Below the pieces are notes generated by a model that saw nothing but the letters and a program-made list of their open reading frames with translations, was not told where the DNA came from and did no database searches. Shown here piece after piece: positions 14,061 to 26,839 of a stretch of 64,000 nt of DNA. The DNA comes from Amyelois transitella (Eukaryota; Arthropoda; Insecta; Lepidoptera; Pyralidae), in the NCBI RefSeq assembly GCF_032362555.1, contig NC_083509.1, positions 4,239,001 through 4,303,000 of the forward strand, given 5' to 3'. Each line of letters begins with the position of its first letter. Position 1 is the first letter of the stretch. A program made the translations under genes and the position numbers.

Positions 14061-14789
14061 ATTTACCTTATATTGAGTCCGTTCCATAATATGTCAATGC
14101 GCGCCTCACGTTCTGTTCAATCTAGCGACGTCGCGTTCGCGTGATGTTTTCCTGGCACTCAATTTGTCTGCGATTGCAACATGACGCCGAAGCCAACATT
14201 CGTGCTGCCGGAGTGGAAACACATCAGTTATGAAATGATACGCTTTTTATGCACAAACACAAACACATAGTCATGTGTAACCCTTACGGCGTAATAAAGA
14301 CCGATGGTCACAAGACTCGAAAAAGCTGTTAGTGCGTAACAAAGTAATATAATTGTAATAAACATACATAAATCTACAATAAATAAACAATATACAATAA
14401 ATAGGTGCAGCTATTATCGAAATTAGTGAGATGGTTTGTAGGTATTAAAGACCCTCGCGACTTTAAAGAAACGTGTATACCTGCGATTAGAGACTAGAAT
14501 GTAGATAAAATTTTAACACTGTTTTGCGTTACATCAGATGGAATTGAGATTCCAATTGCTCGCCCATCGCCTACAAAAATAATACTTTTTCTATAGTATA
14601 TGTTGTGAAATAATAAACTTAAAAATAAAAAAATATGTCTGTGTGTGCCGACACGCCAACACGTTGAAAGAGGTGAGTGAAAACGTGCTGCGGGTGAAAA
14701 ATCGATCAGTGCAATTTATTGAAAGTAAGTTCTATTGAAATATGAAGGTCTTGCTTGGATACCATTTTATTCAGATTTGGAAATTGAGG

Positions 14790-14915
14790 CCAAGATTACA
14801 AAAACCGATGAGCTTCTAGAGTGATGAATGTGGATGAAGCGAAAGAAGTAAGCATTGTTTGTGAGATTTGAGAAAGAAGAGTAATTTCTTCGTGATTCTT
14901 ATTTTCATAATTGTT
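14790..14915 (+). mobile_element. Decayed RTE 3' end fragment
   Basis: The block gatgaatgtggatgaagcg plus aaagaagta is nearly identical to the RTE 3' coding end (43,913 onward). The sequence on each side keeps a weak match (aaaaaccgatgagctt before, ttcgtgattctta after). It is too broken to code. Confidence 0.6.
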
Positions 14916-15196
14916 GTAATAATTTATTATAATAATGATTCTGAACAATTATACTATAATATCATATAAGCAAGAAAAATAATCAATGTATTATTGTAAA
15001 ACGAGTTTATTCAGGTACTAATTTAAAATTATTCACATGACAAAGCTTCAGTTTACCAGTTTGTACGAGTACCTCACTTAACTTGTTCCCGTATAAACGA
15101 AAATGTTCCATCCACAGTATCAAATCAAGTGACAATGTTACATACGAAGACTACACGGAGTAGACTGTTCAGACTGATTACATTTTCGGTTACTAC

Positions 15197-17340
15197 CGGT
15201 AAACTTTTATGTTACTCTGTCAAATAATACTACTTAAATTTTTTGTATTTTTATTTACTACAAAATACATAAAGAATGTACGCTGCTGAAAACTATAAAC
15301 AAAAATCATTAAAATAATTGAAGCATGTATACTTAGATAAAATATAAATTATTACCTCGTTATAAAACTTAAAAAAACACCAACTTGAGTTAAATGATTA
15401 CCGTGTTCAAGTAAAGCAAAAATTCTTAATTACTGCGTACTTTAGAAAATTACCTTAGCACTTGTACCACACTTAAATCGTCCAAAGAGCACCAATTAAC
15501 GCTTAAAAATCAGCTCCGCTCTGTATTTTTAAGTTACTTCATTACAGACTTTTGATATTAAATTCATAATTAATTTGTGCGAAATTTGCTTTAATTTTGG
15601 ACAAAAGTTTCCGGTAGGTATTATTCAATGTTAAAACCTTAAAAAATACTACCTTCCTACAATTACAGTACAAATTTATTGTTAAAAAAAAGGTAAGTAG
15701 TAGTAAGTAACGTCGCCTTTGAGTATTTTCGAGACTGGTGACTGTGTCGAGCTCGCAAGGTAAATTAATTTGGCTATGGAAAGAATTTAGAAAACTACCC
15801 TAAACGATTATATTTATAAATATAGCGCAAGACCTGATAACAGGATTATTTCTGTATTAGACATACTTATTTTCGGGTTAAATATAGTTGTGCATAGCCT
15901 AAGTAAATTTAAAGAAAAGTGGAAATTTCTCGCAACTTTAAGTGTGTAACTTGCATAGTTATCTGGGATCTGTCCGGCGCGTAAGGGCGTCCACTGCAAA
16001 CGTTATCTCTACGTCAGTAAATCTCGTACAGTCAGCATGTCTCACAAAATACATGCACTCTTATGGTATGGTGATAGTTGCTAAATTGCATTGAACTTGG
16101 ATAGGTTATTATGCTTTTGAATGTACGTAGATGTTACTGGTAAAATATTGCCAATGAAATTGCTAGTTTTGGTAGAATAAAATATAGGTACTTACGCGAT
16201 AGGTTAAGATTCAGTGGAATTAAGTCTTTGGAAAATTGCGAAAATAAGCGGTAAACTTTTATGTTACTCTGTCAAATAATACTACTTAAATTTTTTGTAT
16301 TTTTATTTACTACAAAATACATAAAGAATGTACGCTGCTGAAAACTATAAACAAAAATCATTAAAATAATTGAAGCATATATACTTAGATAAAATATTAA
16401 TTATTACCTCGTTATAAAACTTAAAAAAAAAACACCAACTTGAGTTAGATGATTACCGTGTTCAAGTAAAGCAAAAATTCTTAATTACTGCGTACTTTAG
16501 AAAATTACCTTAGCACTTGTACCACACTTAAATCGTCCAAAGAGCACCAATTAACGCTTAAAAATCAGCTCCGCTCTGTATTTTTAAGTTACTTCATTAC
16601 AGACTTTTGATATTAAATTCATAATTAATTTGTGCGAAATTTGCTTTAATTTTAGACAAAAGTTTTCGGTAGGTATTATTCAATGTTGAACCTTAAAAAA
16701 ATACTACCTTCCTACAATGCCAGTAAAATTTATTGTTAAAAAAACGTAAGTAAAATAACTTAACGATTTATATAATAATGTAATATTCTATGAACGTCGC
16801 CTTTAAGTCTTTTCGAGTCTGGTGACTGTGTCGAGCTCGCAAGGTAAATTAATTTGGCTATGGAAAGAATTCAGAAAACTACCCTAAACGATTACATTTA
16901 TAAATATAGCGCAAGACCTGATAGCAGAAATATTTCTGTATTAAACATATGTACTTATTTGCGGTTTAAATATATGTAGTTGTACATAGCCTAAGTATAT
17001 TTAAAGAAAAGTGGAAATTTCTCGCAACTTTAAGTGTGTAAATTGCATAGTTATCTGGGATCTGTCCGGCGCGTAAGGGCGTCCACTGCAAACGTTATCT
17101 TTACGTCAGTAAATCTCGTACAGTCAGCGTGTCTCACAAAATACATGCACTCTTAAGTCATGGTAATAGTTGCTAAATTGCATTGAACTTGGATAGGTTA
17201 TTATGCTTTTGAATGTACGTAGATGTTACTGGTAAAATATTGCCAATGAAATTGCTAGTTTTGGTAGAATAAAATATAGGTACTTACGCGATAGGTTAAG
17301 ATTCAATGGAATTAAGGTCTCGGAAAATTGCGAAAATAAG
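15197..17340 (+). repeat. Head-to-tail duplication of a ~1.05-kb unit
   Basis: Unit 1 is 15,197-16,248 (1,052 bp). Unit 2 follows immediately at 16,249-17,340 (1,092 bp). Both start cggtaaacttttatgtt and end gcgaaaataag. They differ by scattered substitutions and small indels, plus an extra stretch in unit 2 at about 16,745-16,795. Neither unit has a long open frame. I do not recognise the unit; the part around gtccggcgcgtaagggcgtc is the most GC-rich and may be from an older repeat. Confidence 0.9.
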
Positions 17341-17394
17341 TATTATTCTCAAAAAAGTCTTCTTGTGAGTGTGTTTGTCTTCAAATTCAATTCT

Positions 17395-17625
17395 TGTGAG
17401 TGTGTTTGTTTGAGTGTGCATTTTGAGCAAAATCCGGATTGAATAAATCGGGTTTTTACATGAAGCGATTTCAGTCTGAACTCCGCAACCTTTGCAGAGG
17501 AACCTAACACATATTGGATCATCTCTAAAGCTGTACCAGATAAATGTGCTCATACCCTTAGTCGCCTTTTACAACAAACATGTGAAAGAGATAGAGTGAT
17601 TCTAAAGTACCGGGAACCAAATGGT
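17395..17625 (+). mobile_element. Lepidopteran SINE-like repeat
   Basis: Landmarks in order: tccggattgaataaatcggg, catgaagcgatttcagtctg, ctccgcaacctttgcagagg, aacctaacacatattggatc, cccttagtcgccttttac, and a terminal taccgggaaccaaatgg. The last two are reverse-complement versions of the head of the RTE-derived SINE, so the two families share a module. The same family appears inverted at 29,231. Confidence 0.7.
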
Positions 17626-17721
17626 TATTTTTATAGTAGTATTAGCAATTATGAAGCGTTCAAAACAGGAATAAGTGGGTTCCAATAAGAGAATATTCCC
17701 CAAATTCCTACTGTTTCTTGA

Positions 17722-17985
17722 CGGCCTCTTTGGCGCAGTGGTAGTGCGATTGTCTGTGATACCGGTGGTCCCAGGTTCGAATCCCGACCAGGTCATCATG
17801 AGAAATGATCTTTCTCTTATTGGCCTGGGTCTTGAATGTTTATCTACATAAGTATACGAGTATATTATAAAATATGATGTCGTTGGGTTAGTATCTCGTA
17901 ACACAAGTCTCGATCTAACTTCGAGGCTAACTCAATCTGCGTTATCTGTGCCGTATATATTTATAATTATTATTATTTTTTTGTA
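17722..17985 (+). mobile_element. tRNA-derived SINE, well preserved
   Basis: Has a clear internal Pol III promoter: A box tggcgcagtggtagtgcg at about 17,731 and B box ggttcgaatcccgacc at about 17,774. The tRNA-unrelated body follows (atgagaaatgatctttctct, ttggcctgggtcttgaatg, agtatctcgtaacacaagtc) and the copy ends in an AT-rich tail. It is not a functional tRNA gene: the head does not close into an acceptor stem. Confidence 0.85.
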
Positions 17986-18379
17986 TAAATTAAAAACGAG
18001 CATATAAAAGAAATAATTATGTACCTCAAATTCAATAAATAATTGAAATCTACTCATTATCTTGAAGCAAAATGGCACAAGCACAAGCATTCCCGCGCAT
18101 CCTGCCAAATGAAATGTAAATACAGGAATGTGGGACACATTTGGGGAGTGACTATGTTTATGTTATCGCCCCGTAGGAAGGGTGCCCCTTTAATTATCAA
18201 AGTCTTCTAAGTCACATCCTATACATTTTAGTTGCCTTTTGTGACAAAAGTTTGATATTTTTTTTTATTCTAAATTTTATCAACAGAACATACGTACGGT
18301 CGCGTTCATAATTGCAGTCATAGTTCGCAAAACTTTATAGCTTGCACTCACCGCTGTCACTCACACATTCACACAAATA

Positions 18380-19270
18380 ACACAATAAACAACAAGCGGT
18401 AAAGCGTTGGGTAACGCGCCATCAAGAAGAGGGTAGTGTAAGTAAAAGTCGCCGCGCAGCGGCCGTCGTCCGCTAATCAACACAGCGACATGCCACACAG
18501 CGGAGATCCATGGTGGATCAGTACGAAAATAATGGCTTCATACCGACCAGAACATTTGCGGAACAGTTCGACACATCAGTGGTTACTGTTCGTCGAGATT
18601 GCACCGTGAGGGACTACACCACAGACAGCCAGCAAGAAAGCCGTATTTATCCGAAATAAATAAGCAAAAACATTTAGAATTTGCTCGGCAGTATTTGGAT
18701 TTTGACTGGAAAAAAGCAATATTTACGGACGAAAAGTTCGTTTACGTCATCGCAACACGGTAGGCTTCATTTATGGCGAAGAAATGCAACTCGGTATGAA
18801 GAAAAAATATTGGGCCAAAGATGGGGTTTGGACGCATTTCTGTAAATATGTGGGGCTGGATGAGTGCTGCTGGACCTGGGGAACAGGTGTGGATAGCAGG
18901 ACGCGCTACAGCTGCTCATTATGTGCAAGTGCTGGAAGAAACCATGTTACCAACTGTGCGGTGTATTTATCCGATTGATGATATGCCAACAATATCATTT
19001 GTGCAAGACAACTGCCCTGTGCATCGAGTCCATATAGTGCGTGAAAGGTTCTGCCAGTTTATATTAAAACCACTAATTACTTAGATAGTATTTTAAGGAC
19101 AGCTTCAATATCTTTTCTTTATGAAAACGAATAATTAAGCTGTAACCTTAATAACAGAAGATAAGTAGATGATATAATTAGTGTAATATGCTGTATGTAT
19201 AGCTTTATATAATCATCGATATGTAAACAAAACTATAGGTAAACTGTTTCAATAAAATTTACTAATTTTA
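18380..19270 (+). pseudogene. Tc1/Tc3-like transposase remnant
   Basis: Pieces of a DDE transposase of the Tc1/mariner superfamily lie in shifted frames. An N-terminal helix-turn-helix piece (NGFIPTRTFAEQFDTS) starts near 18,530. A piece with HLEFARQYLDFDWKKAIF and the first catalytic Asp (TDEK) is at about 18,670-18,740. A piece at 18,821-19,050 carries VNMWGWMSAAGPGE and the second Asp (VQDNCPVHR). At least two frameshifts and several stops break it, so it cannot make protein. I found no clear terminal inverted repeats; the limits given are approximate. Confidence 0.8.
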
Positions 19271-19512
19271 ATTATTGAATGTTTTATTTTGATCCCTCTT
19301 GTCCCTCTTGTTTAATATTTCTTGCTGATTTCCGTGTTTGAAAACACGGGTATTGTAATTCTTAGATATCAGTTAGTTAGTTAGTCAGTCAGTTACTGAG
19401 TTCAAATGGCACCTTGAAACATTAAAAATTGTCAGTAACACAATTTTTTTTTAAATAGACAAAAAAAATCCTTGAATAACTTCGGAATCCAAGTAACGCT
19501 AGTAACTAGAAC

Positions 19513-19574
19513 AAGCGAGTGTGAGCAAGCGAGATTATCTAATATATCTTAGATCTCACTTACTCACACGAAGT
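19513..19574. repeat. Imperfect inverted repeat (hairpin)
   Basis: gcgagtgtgagcaagcgaga at the left pairs with tctcacttactcacacg at the right, with two mismatches and a loop of about 16 bases. It could be a fold-back remnant of a small DNA transposon. Confidence 0.6.
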
Positions 19575-19930
19575 AATAAAATTGCTACCCACTAACTTTC
19601 AAAGGAACCACTACCTATGTTAGGGACGTGTGCAGACAAACTTTCAACAAATCTTATGCAAATAATGAGAGACGACGATATCTCGATCGACAATTATCGG
19701 GCCCAGTTCGGCCATCGTTGATTACCGTCTCTTTCTGTTTTGTTTTGTTATATGTCATAGAATAATAAACTGTTTTACTTAGTAATCATTGGTATTAAAG
19801 ACCGTATTCATTTGATGGAATATTTATTCTTTTTAAATATGCATGTGTGTGTGTATCTACTGGAACCACAGTGCACGCTATTTTAACCCGTAAGAATTTT
19901 AAAACTATGACTGCAGATATGAACGCGATC

Positions 19931-20185
19931 GTACATATAGTCACGTCTATATCCCTTTTGGGGGTAGACATTGCCAACAGTCTCAAAAAGAAAGACTGAT
20001 AGGCCACGTTCAACTGCTTAGCTTAATGATAGAATCAAGATTCAAGTAGTGAAAGGTTGCTAGCCCATCGCCTAAAAAAGAATCCCAAGTGTATAAGCCT
20101 TAGTCGACTTTTACAACGTCCATGGAAATGTCCGAGATGGAGAGGTCCGTTTCTTTTTTTGGATTGGTGCCGGGATCCACACGGC
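19931..20185 (-). mobile_element. RTE-derived SINE, nearly complete
   Basis: Minus strand: gtggatcccggcaccaat head, catggacgttgtaaaag, gctagcaacctttcac, gaacgtggcctatcagtc, then gatatagacgtgactatatg tail. Same family as 6,655 and 10,226. Confidence 0.85.
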
Positions 20186-21454
20186 TCATATCAACACAAG
20201 TTAAAAAAATATATTTAATAGGAATGTTGGAAGGACAAAGTTATATGCATGACCTTAATAGATATTTTTATGTATTCTCTAAATTCACTGACTTTAATAA
20301 CTTTTTATTATTTAAAATAAAACAAATCTTTTCGCTTATATAAAAGCAAAAACCAAAAATTTCATAAACACAGCTTACAATAACAACCAACAAAGTAAAT
20401 GTTTTTATACATTAACAATTTCTTACAACAAATTATACCATCTACATATTGAAACTTTAATAAAACAAGCGCTTGAAATATTTAACAAGCCGCTTGTTTC
20501 AGGCTAACGACAACATCGCGGGATAAGCAGGAGAGCACGAGGTTTCACCGGGATAATATTAAAATTCCGTTTGTTTCCTACAAATTGAGGAAACGGAAAG
20601 GGCCCCTGTAATGAGATAATAACGTTTCTGACACAGGTGGCCTCACCGCTTGGAAAACCCGACCTTGCTTCAAAACACTACTGCATAATATAAAAATATT
20701 GCATATTTTCTCGTGTACGTTATACCTCTATTACTGAGAATGGAAATTGCCGTACACTTGCTCGGAAGATAAAAATCTCCAGGCTCCCGTGAGATTAATC
20801 TAGACTTTTCATCTTTGCGCGGAGGTAACTGCAGTATTTAACCGACTTGAGATATACGTTATACAAATTGGAATTAAATAAGTATATAGGTTTTCAGATA
20901 ACTATACCACTTCTTGTTACTATCTTCACAGATAATAAAGGACTAAGCACTAACTCTACAATCGTCGACATTTCACCTATAATTACGACCTGACTCCTAT
21001 AGTCAAGTCAGGTAATTACATGAGGCAACTACTATCGGGCCGGCGGCTGCTGATACAGTTGATACACATAATATCCCTTAGGCGTCTCCTGCGACTTACA
21101 CAGATTATAAAGGTCACGAAGACCATGGAGTGGTTCTATTTAAAACGCATATGAATTTCTTCTAGTTTGGAGTTATTTATGTATTATTTTTTAAATAATG
21201 ACGAAACTACTTTCTATTAAAAAATTAGCTTTAGCTTGAATTATTCATATTTCTTGGCACAATTGAACAAAACAACTTTAATACATACAAACAGTTGCCA
21301 ATGCATTTCTTTGACAAATTGCAGATTGCTTTGGGCTCGGGCTTGAAAGGAAGTTTTATTAAATTTCTATGTGTAGTCTTGTCTTCGGATTGTCTCCGCA
21401 CCTGTCGCTGAATTACGTTCTACGTGTCCACATAACATAAAAATTATACAAAAA
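20186..21454. other. Non-coding DNA
   Basis: No gene or repeat that I recognise. Confidence 0.4.
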
Positions 21455-21745
21455 TCAAGCTCCATGATCATTGGTGACGAGCTGCTTACAGATGCCTTCA
21501 ACCTTTTAATATTTTATGTATGTACATGTATTTATAATGTATTTTATGTATCTTTTATGTATTTATGCATTTTTTGTAATTTATGTATGTATTTTGCAGT
21601 ATGCATGTGCACTTTATTGCACCGCCAACTTAAAGTTTTTCTGTTTGATCAGCTGGTTGACTGGTAGAAAATGCCAAACGGTATTAAGTCCGCCTTTTGT
21701 ATTTTTTTTTTTTGTGCAATTTAGTTTTAAATAAATAAATAGTTT
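21455..21745 (+). mobile_element. 3' end of a 5'-truncated LINE
   Basis: The 3' part reads gccaaacggtattaagtccg, then a T-run, then gtgcaatttagttttaaa and an aaataaataaata tail. I know this end as common to a lepidopteran non-LTR element. The part before it is a tatgtattttatgta-rich stretch. No reverse transcriptase coding remains. Confidence 0.65.
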
Positions 21746-23654
21746 AATCACTTACCAAGGATGACTGTATTCTGTTACTTTTTACTCGCGAATTTACTTA
21801 TAGAGCTATCACAAACGAAATAGCTTTGCTTCTATACTGTGTGTATTTTTCTCGTGCCCAGTTGGGGCGGCCGTTAAATCCGAGGTGGGAGCCGTGCAAA
21901 AGGAATGTGTGTTATAAATAGCGAACGCCGACATAAGTTCTTTAAATCTGCCAGTTTTATGTTACTGTTGAGCTTTAGGAGGTACTACAAATATGCCATT
22001 TTACCTCTAACAAGTTATATCTTTTTTATAATGTAATAGGAAGAATAAAATAGAATAATATACGTTTTTCGAGATGGCCTGAACAAAGGCTACCAATCAA
22101 TGTTCAGTTTACTTTCAAAAATCAAATCTGTACCTACCTTATCAAAATGGATGAATAGAAATCTAATAGGAAATTACTATCCTAGGGATATTACGTACCA
22201 TATATAAAAAGTTCTCACTTAATTACGCAATAGCAGATAAAAACCTCCATCAGACCAAGAAAACCCACACAAATGCATTTCATAATGATCCAAGGCGAAA
22301 TCGAAACCAGAAACCATTACGGTGGCGTGCAATCTTTTTTGTATGAAACCTTCGGGAGGTAATAGAGAAAGTTTTTCCTTCAGTAATTGTGAGGGCCGAT
22401 GTTGGGTAATAAATAACCACAGCTTGCAGCCCTCTGATTGAACTTGCTAATGAATGGATAAGAAATCCGGGAATCGAACCTTCGGCTCCGAGGGGAATAG
22501 GTGCTGAAAAATGAGCTAAGTTTCGCGCCTCCCTGACTATTCAGAGATTGATTCCTGTGTTACGTTTATAGATTTGTTTTGGTAAGAAATTTACATCATT
22601 TGTACCTATGGGTTTATTTAAAATATATAATTATGGGTTTGTTTTAAATGTTTTATAAAATAAAAAATGCTATCACATAATAATATTTTTTTGTTAAACA
22701 ATTTTAGATTTCCATGTAAAAGGACTTTACAAAATAAAGAAAGGACCCTTTAATTAAAGTTGGATATAAAATTATATTAAATTCATCATTAATTTCTAAT
22801 CTTTATTCAAACTGCCAAATTGACCTACATTATATTACAACTTACGAGTAGACATTGAAGTCCCAATAAAGATATATTCTATAAACAGTGATCAATCTCA
22901 GTTCTTTAATAAATCGCAATTCTCGATGCAAAGCTATCCTATATCTCGGAACCGCGTAAACTCTACTACTATCCATTACGAGATAAACCCCAAACCCTTA
23001 CCGGATAAATAAAAGCCTCTAATCTCACATCTGTAAAGGAAACGTCAAAGGGTAAATCCAATGTTGTCCGGATGTACCCATCAATAATTCTGATCGAGAT
23101 ATGCATTAAAAAATGACTCCCCCACGTCAAAGGACGTCGGTGTTTTGCTAACAAAGTGAGATCGTGAGCTGGGTGCCAATGAGACGAACCTCAACCCTTG
23201 TTTTTATAAGAAACAACTCACTTTCAAAATACTGACCGTGCCTGATACGTTGGGGACTAACTTTTTGTTTTTGAATGTTGCATTACAACTCCCTTTTTAA
23301 GATAAAATACTGGTGGATTTTTAGATCTATTTAGAAAAAAAGGATTTTTAGTACAAAAAAAGAACGGTGATATGAGTTTTTTCAGTAGTTAAAGAAGTAA
23401 GGATACATAGTATATAATATTCAAAATTAAAAACATATATTCAAATTGGTTAAAAATCACAAAGCCAATCAATCAATAAGTAATTAATTTTCAATTCACG
23501 TCATCATAACACATGCCAGTTACACGGTATGAAATAGAGTTGAAAATACGTTAAATTTCAATTAGAACTTGAATAACCCTTTGCGGGGTCACGTCATATT
23601 ACAAAAGGACAACGCGAGTGCCCGTTATTCCATACCCGGCCAATTAAATATACC
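21746..23654. other. Non-coding DNA with a possible inverted tRNA-derived SINE
   Basis: At 22,440-22,545 the minus strand carries a B-box-like ggttcgattcccgga preceded by a possible A box near gcgcgaaacttagctca, so this may be an old tRNA-derived SINE. The rest shows nothing recognisable; the minus-strand open frame at 22,969-23,154 has no motif. Confidence 0.4.
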
Positions 23655-24012
23655 TACCCAGTTTCCTCTACAATGGTGCTATAAGCTGTGAACGTCGGTA
23701 GTCCCGGTTAATATGCGTGATGCGCAGAGAGGCACAAGTTCAAATCCCACCTTAGCCATATACCAATGACTTATTTCGAAATTATGTACATAAGTTTGAA
23801 TACTAACCGATGCTAACCGATTAAGGTGAGGAAAACATAGTGAGAATCCTGCACATTCAGCCAACTGTGTGTGGATGTGTGACCATTATCGATCCAATAC
23901 GGGTTAGGTTTATGTGCAAAGGTGGCGGAGATCAGATGGGAGTCGCGTCCATCCATGGTCATACCCCGGGCTCACTCTCCAGTGTTAATGAGCTAGGAGA
24001 AAGAAAGGTGCT
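23655..24012 (+). mobile_element. tRNA-derived SINE-like repeat, long type
   Basis: Landmarks: tagtcccggttaatatgcg (A-box-like), aagttcaaatcccacc (B-box-like), gtgaggaaaacatagtgaga, cctgcacattcagccaactg, atcagatgggagtcgcg and ccccgggctcactctccagt. I know this series from a repeat widespread in Lepidoptera. The copy is decayed. Confidence 0.65.
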
Positions 24013-24294
24013 ATAATTTGTAACATATTAAGGACCTATAAATAATAAATTTTTTAGCACTTTCTTACCTTAATCAATCATTCGTCAATCATGTTTAAAA
24101 TACTTTCGGGAGATGCTACACTGGCCTACAAACATATATGACTGAGTATATTGAATATGAATAAATATAATAAGGAATAAAAAGAAGTAAAAGTCAGCCA
24201 TTGTGACACACTACAGAGCACCATCTTTCATTGAAGAGGCGATGTTATCAATGAACACAGCAATACTAACGATATTATTCCTGAACCCACTGTG

Positions 24295-24372
24295 GAACGG
24301 CCGCGGCGCAGTGACTAGATAAAATTGCATCGGATTAATTTACCTGTTCGATCCCTGCCGCTGACAGCCTTT
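24295..24372 (+). mobile_element. tRNA-like SINE head
   Basis: cggcgcagtgactagataa resembles an A box and ctgttcgatccctgcc a B box, at SINE-like spacing. No tail was identified, so this is a fragment. Confidence 0.45.
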
Positions 24373-24565
24373 GTGCCCGGACTTCATTACTAAATCCCAT
24401 ATCCTAAGTATGCTGAGCGAAAAATTAATCCTCCTTACATTTCTTTCTCGATCCAAGATTATCATATCCGTAGGACTCCTTTTATAGGTCACTTTCAAAT
24501 CATATATTTGGGGATATTTTTAGGTTATAATACAAAATTTCGAAATTGAAATAATTTCATCTTTA

Positions 24566-24645
24566 AACCATACAGCAGAACGTGGCCTTTCAGTCCATTC
24601 ACGACTGATGGCTGTGTTTACCTCGCAAGAAAATGACGTGCTTTT
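24566..24645 (+). mobile_element. Fragment of the RTE-derived SINE, 3' half
   Basis: Contains cagaacgtggcctttcagtc, gatggctgtgtttacctcgc and aaaatgacgtg, matching the 3' half of the family in plus orientation. Confidence 0.55.
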
Positions 24646-25299
24646 AATTATTGGATTTTAGTTAGTTATGAAATCTTAGATAGTTCACATACCAGATAGT
24701 AGTATGGTGAAGAATTTAAAGTTTAAAGCATTTTTCCCTCGATTGTTTCGCTCAGCATAATAGCATCGACATCAGCAATGGAACCAATGGACCGAAAAAT
24801 ATCTCACACACAAAATCTGATAATTCCATAGATTGTATAATAAGAAAGCGGCCATCTTTGTCCACAAGGAAAATATTGGCCAACTAACGCAATAACAAGA
24901 GTCGTTAGTTCGGACTTGGCAACTTTGCCCAACTATTTTTGTCCATCATAATAGCTTAAGTTTGCGGCGGCGATGTCGTACAATCTGCCAGCTATTTTCA
25001 TTGCTAAACTGCTTTATTTTGATAAGGCTTATGTCACACGGACAGATAGAAATAAAGGCTATTTGCTTGGAGATTAATTAATGTAAATAACACAATTGTA
25101 TGGATTCTGTACGTGCCCGAATTGATACTTTTTTACTAGAATTTAATAAATAGAGCGTAACAAGAAAAGTATAGGTAATACCTGCATAAAAAAAATGTTT
25201 AAATTAAGGCATCCCATAAGATCGGGGGATCTTTTAAGCTTCTACGTCGTGTGTAACACTTAGTGTCTCGTATATGTTTTTTTTTAACTAGTTGTACTT

Positions 25300-25408
25300 A
25301 CATACATACATATTGTCACGACTATATTCCTTGCTGGGAAGACAGAGCCAACAGTCTTGAAAAGACTGAATGACCACGTTCAGCTATTTGGCCTAATGAT
25401 AGAATAGT
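25300..25408 (-). mobile_element. Fragment of the RTE-derived SINE, 3' half
   Basis: Starts with catacatacatattgtcac (inverted tail), then gacagagccaacagtcttga and gaccacgttcagctatttgg. The 5' half is missing. Confidence 0.75.
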
Positions 25409-26641
25409 ATAATAATAAATCAGTTACCTTCTCGATAGTTAAGTTTAGATAAATTTTAATCTCTTAAAAGCATTGAACATAACTGTAACTAAAGATGCCT
25501 AATGTTAATAATAGGAAATCAACTCAAGCAACCGATTTTTATTTCATCTTCAGCGAAGTTGGTAGGATACCCAAACCACTTAGTTCCACACAATTGAACT
25601 GCTAACTTATCGGTCTCCAGTAAAAACTGGACATTGTAGTCATCATAAAGGAATCAATATCGATATTTCGAAGCTTACGGAACCCATCCCAAGTTATTGT
25701 ACAGATCCTATGTTCTTGCGAAAGAGTACATTCAGCCAGAAAATATTATTGAGTTGTTGTTCAGGTTAGAGTAACGATTTATTGCTATAGAGGGTAGGTA
25801 GACTTCTGAGCCACTGGCAAATTGAGAAATTCAATGAGGAATCTCTTTTTGATTTCTGCGTGTTCTAAGCTAGTGTGCGACGTAACCCAGAGTGCTTCCT
25901 TTTAACTTTGTACATATTTAAAAGGAAAGGAATCATCATCAATCAAAAAACATTAGTGGACGAGTGTCGCTTAATTTTTTCCATACGAACACATTTAAAT
26001 GTAAGTATATTGCCATGAAAGCTATGTCTAAGATTTTCAATAGATAATATAGTCCTTTTGTTTCGTTTCAAGTTCGTACTTCATAATCTTATTAATCATC
26101 AATAAATTTACAAAGATATGATTTTCCTAATGATACGTCATTTTAAATGTTTATTCAGAAATATAGTTTAATCTTTTATGGAGGTTATTTGTGAGGTAAG
26201 CTATTCTTTATATTTTACGCTCTATAAGGAAATAGAAAGCTATGCTAACCTCTATGTTCGAGAGTCTCTGTTTATGGTATTGCTTCTTGATGTTACCACA
26301 ACGGCTTGCGTTTTACGTCCTGGAATAAAATACTGGTTTAAATGTAAAATTCCAGTTTATTGTTGGTTTGTTTTAGTACCGTTCTTCTGGTTATGATTCT
26401 AGACGTGAAAACTTACCTTGAATCATTTTCTAGGTAGGTGAGTATGAAATCTCTATTCTAATTTCTTAACTACGAATCAATGAATAAGTATATACAAAAC
26501 TTTCAAGATTTCTTTTTGATAGTCTTTCATTGGCGAGACAGACAGACATGTTCAATTACTTACTATACGTAAACTGAAATTATAAACGACTGCAAAATGA
26601 GCCAAAGGCACTTCCAATAAATAAATAAATAAATAAATTAC
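25409..26641. other. Non-coding DNA
   Basis: No recognised gene. An aata microsatellite ends this stretch at about 26,620-26,640, next to the candidate exon. Confidence 0.4.
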
Positions 26642-26839
26642 GTCCCATGTGCGGTTGCTTCATAATCGCAGTTGGCAACCCATAGAGCCTGATTTATAAT
26701 GTTGTATCCTCGACCCGCGTCACTCACTTCCAGCGATAAATAATCGTTCCGCGCGACAACTGCCAGGGAACGGATATTTGTAACTGTGATCTGAATACCG
26801 AACGACTCAACCTCGCTTCCTGGCATTTGATGCCTTTGC
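26642..26839 (-). CDS. Candidate coding exon of an unidentified host gene
   Basis: A 198-nt open stretch with strong splice signals on both sides: acceptor ttttttcag just right of 26,839 and donor gtaatt just left of 26,642. Its length is a multiple of three. The frame encodes 65 residues, including GIQITVTNIRSLAVVARND and VSDAGRGYNIINQALWVANC, a composition that looks like folded β-rich protein rather than chance. The GRGYNIINQ part faintly recalls the ILEI/FAM3-type fold, where a GRG-hydrophobic-N stretch occurs, but I cannot assign a family. No partner exon was found nearby, so either the gene spans tens of kilobases or this is a stray copy. Confidence 0.35.

Noticed and set aside
17722..17790. 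tRNA gene
   Set aside because: The A and B boxes are clear, but the ends do not pair as an acceptor stem and a SINE body shared with 13,860 follows directly.
22969..23154. Minus-strand coding exon
   Set aside because: Only a 30-base stretch is bounded by splice-like signals, and the translation shows no protein character.
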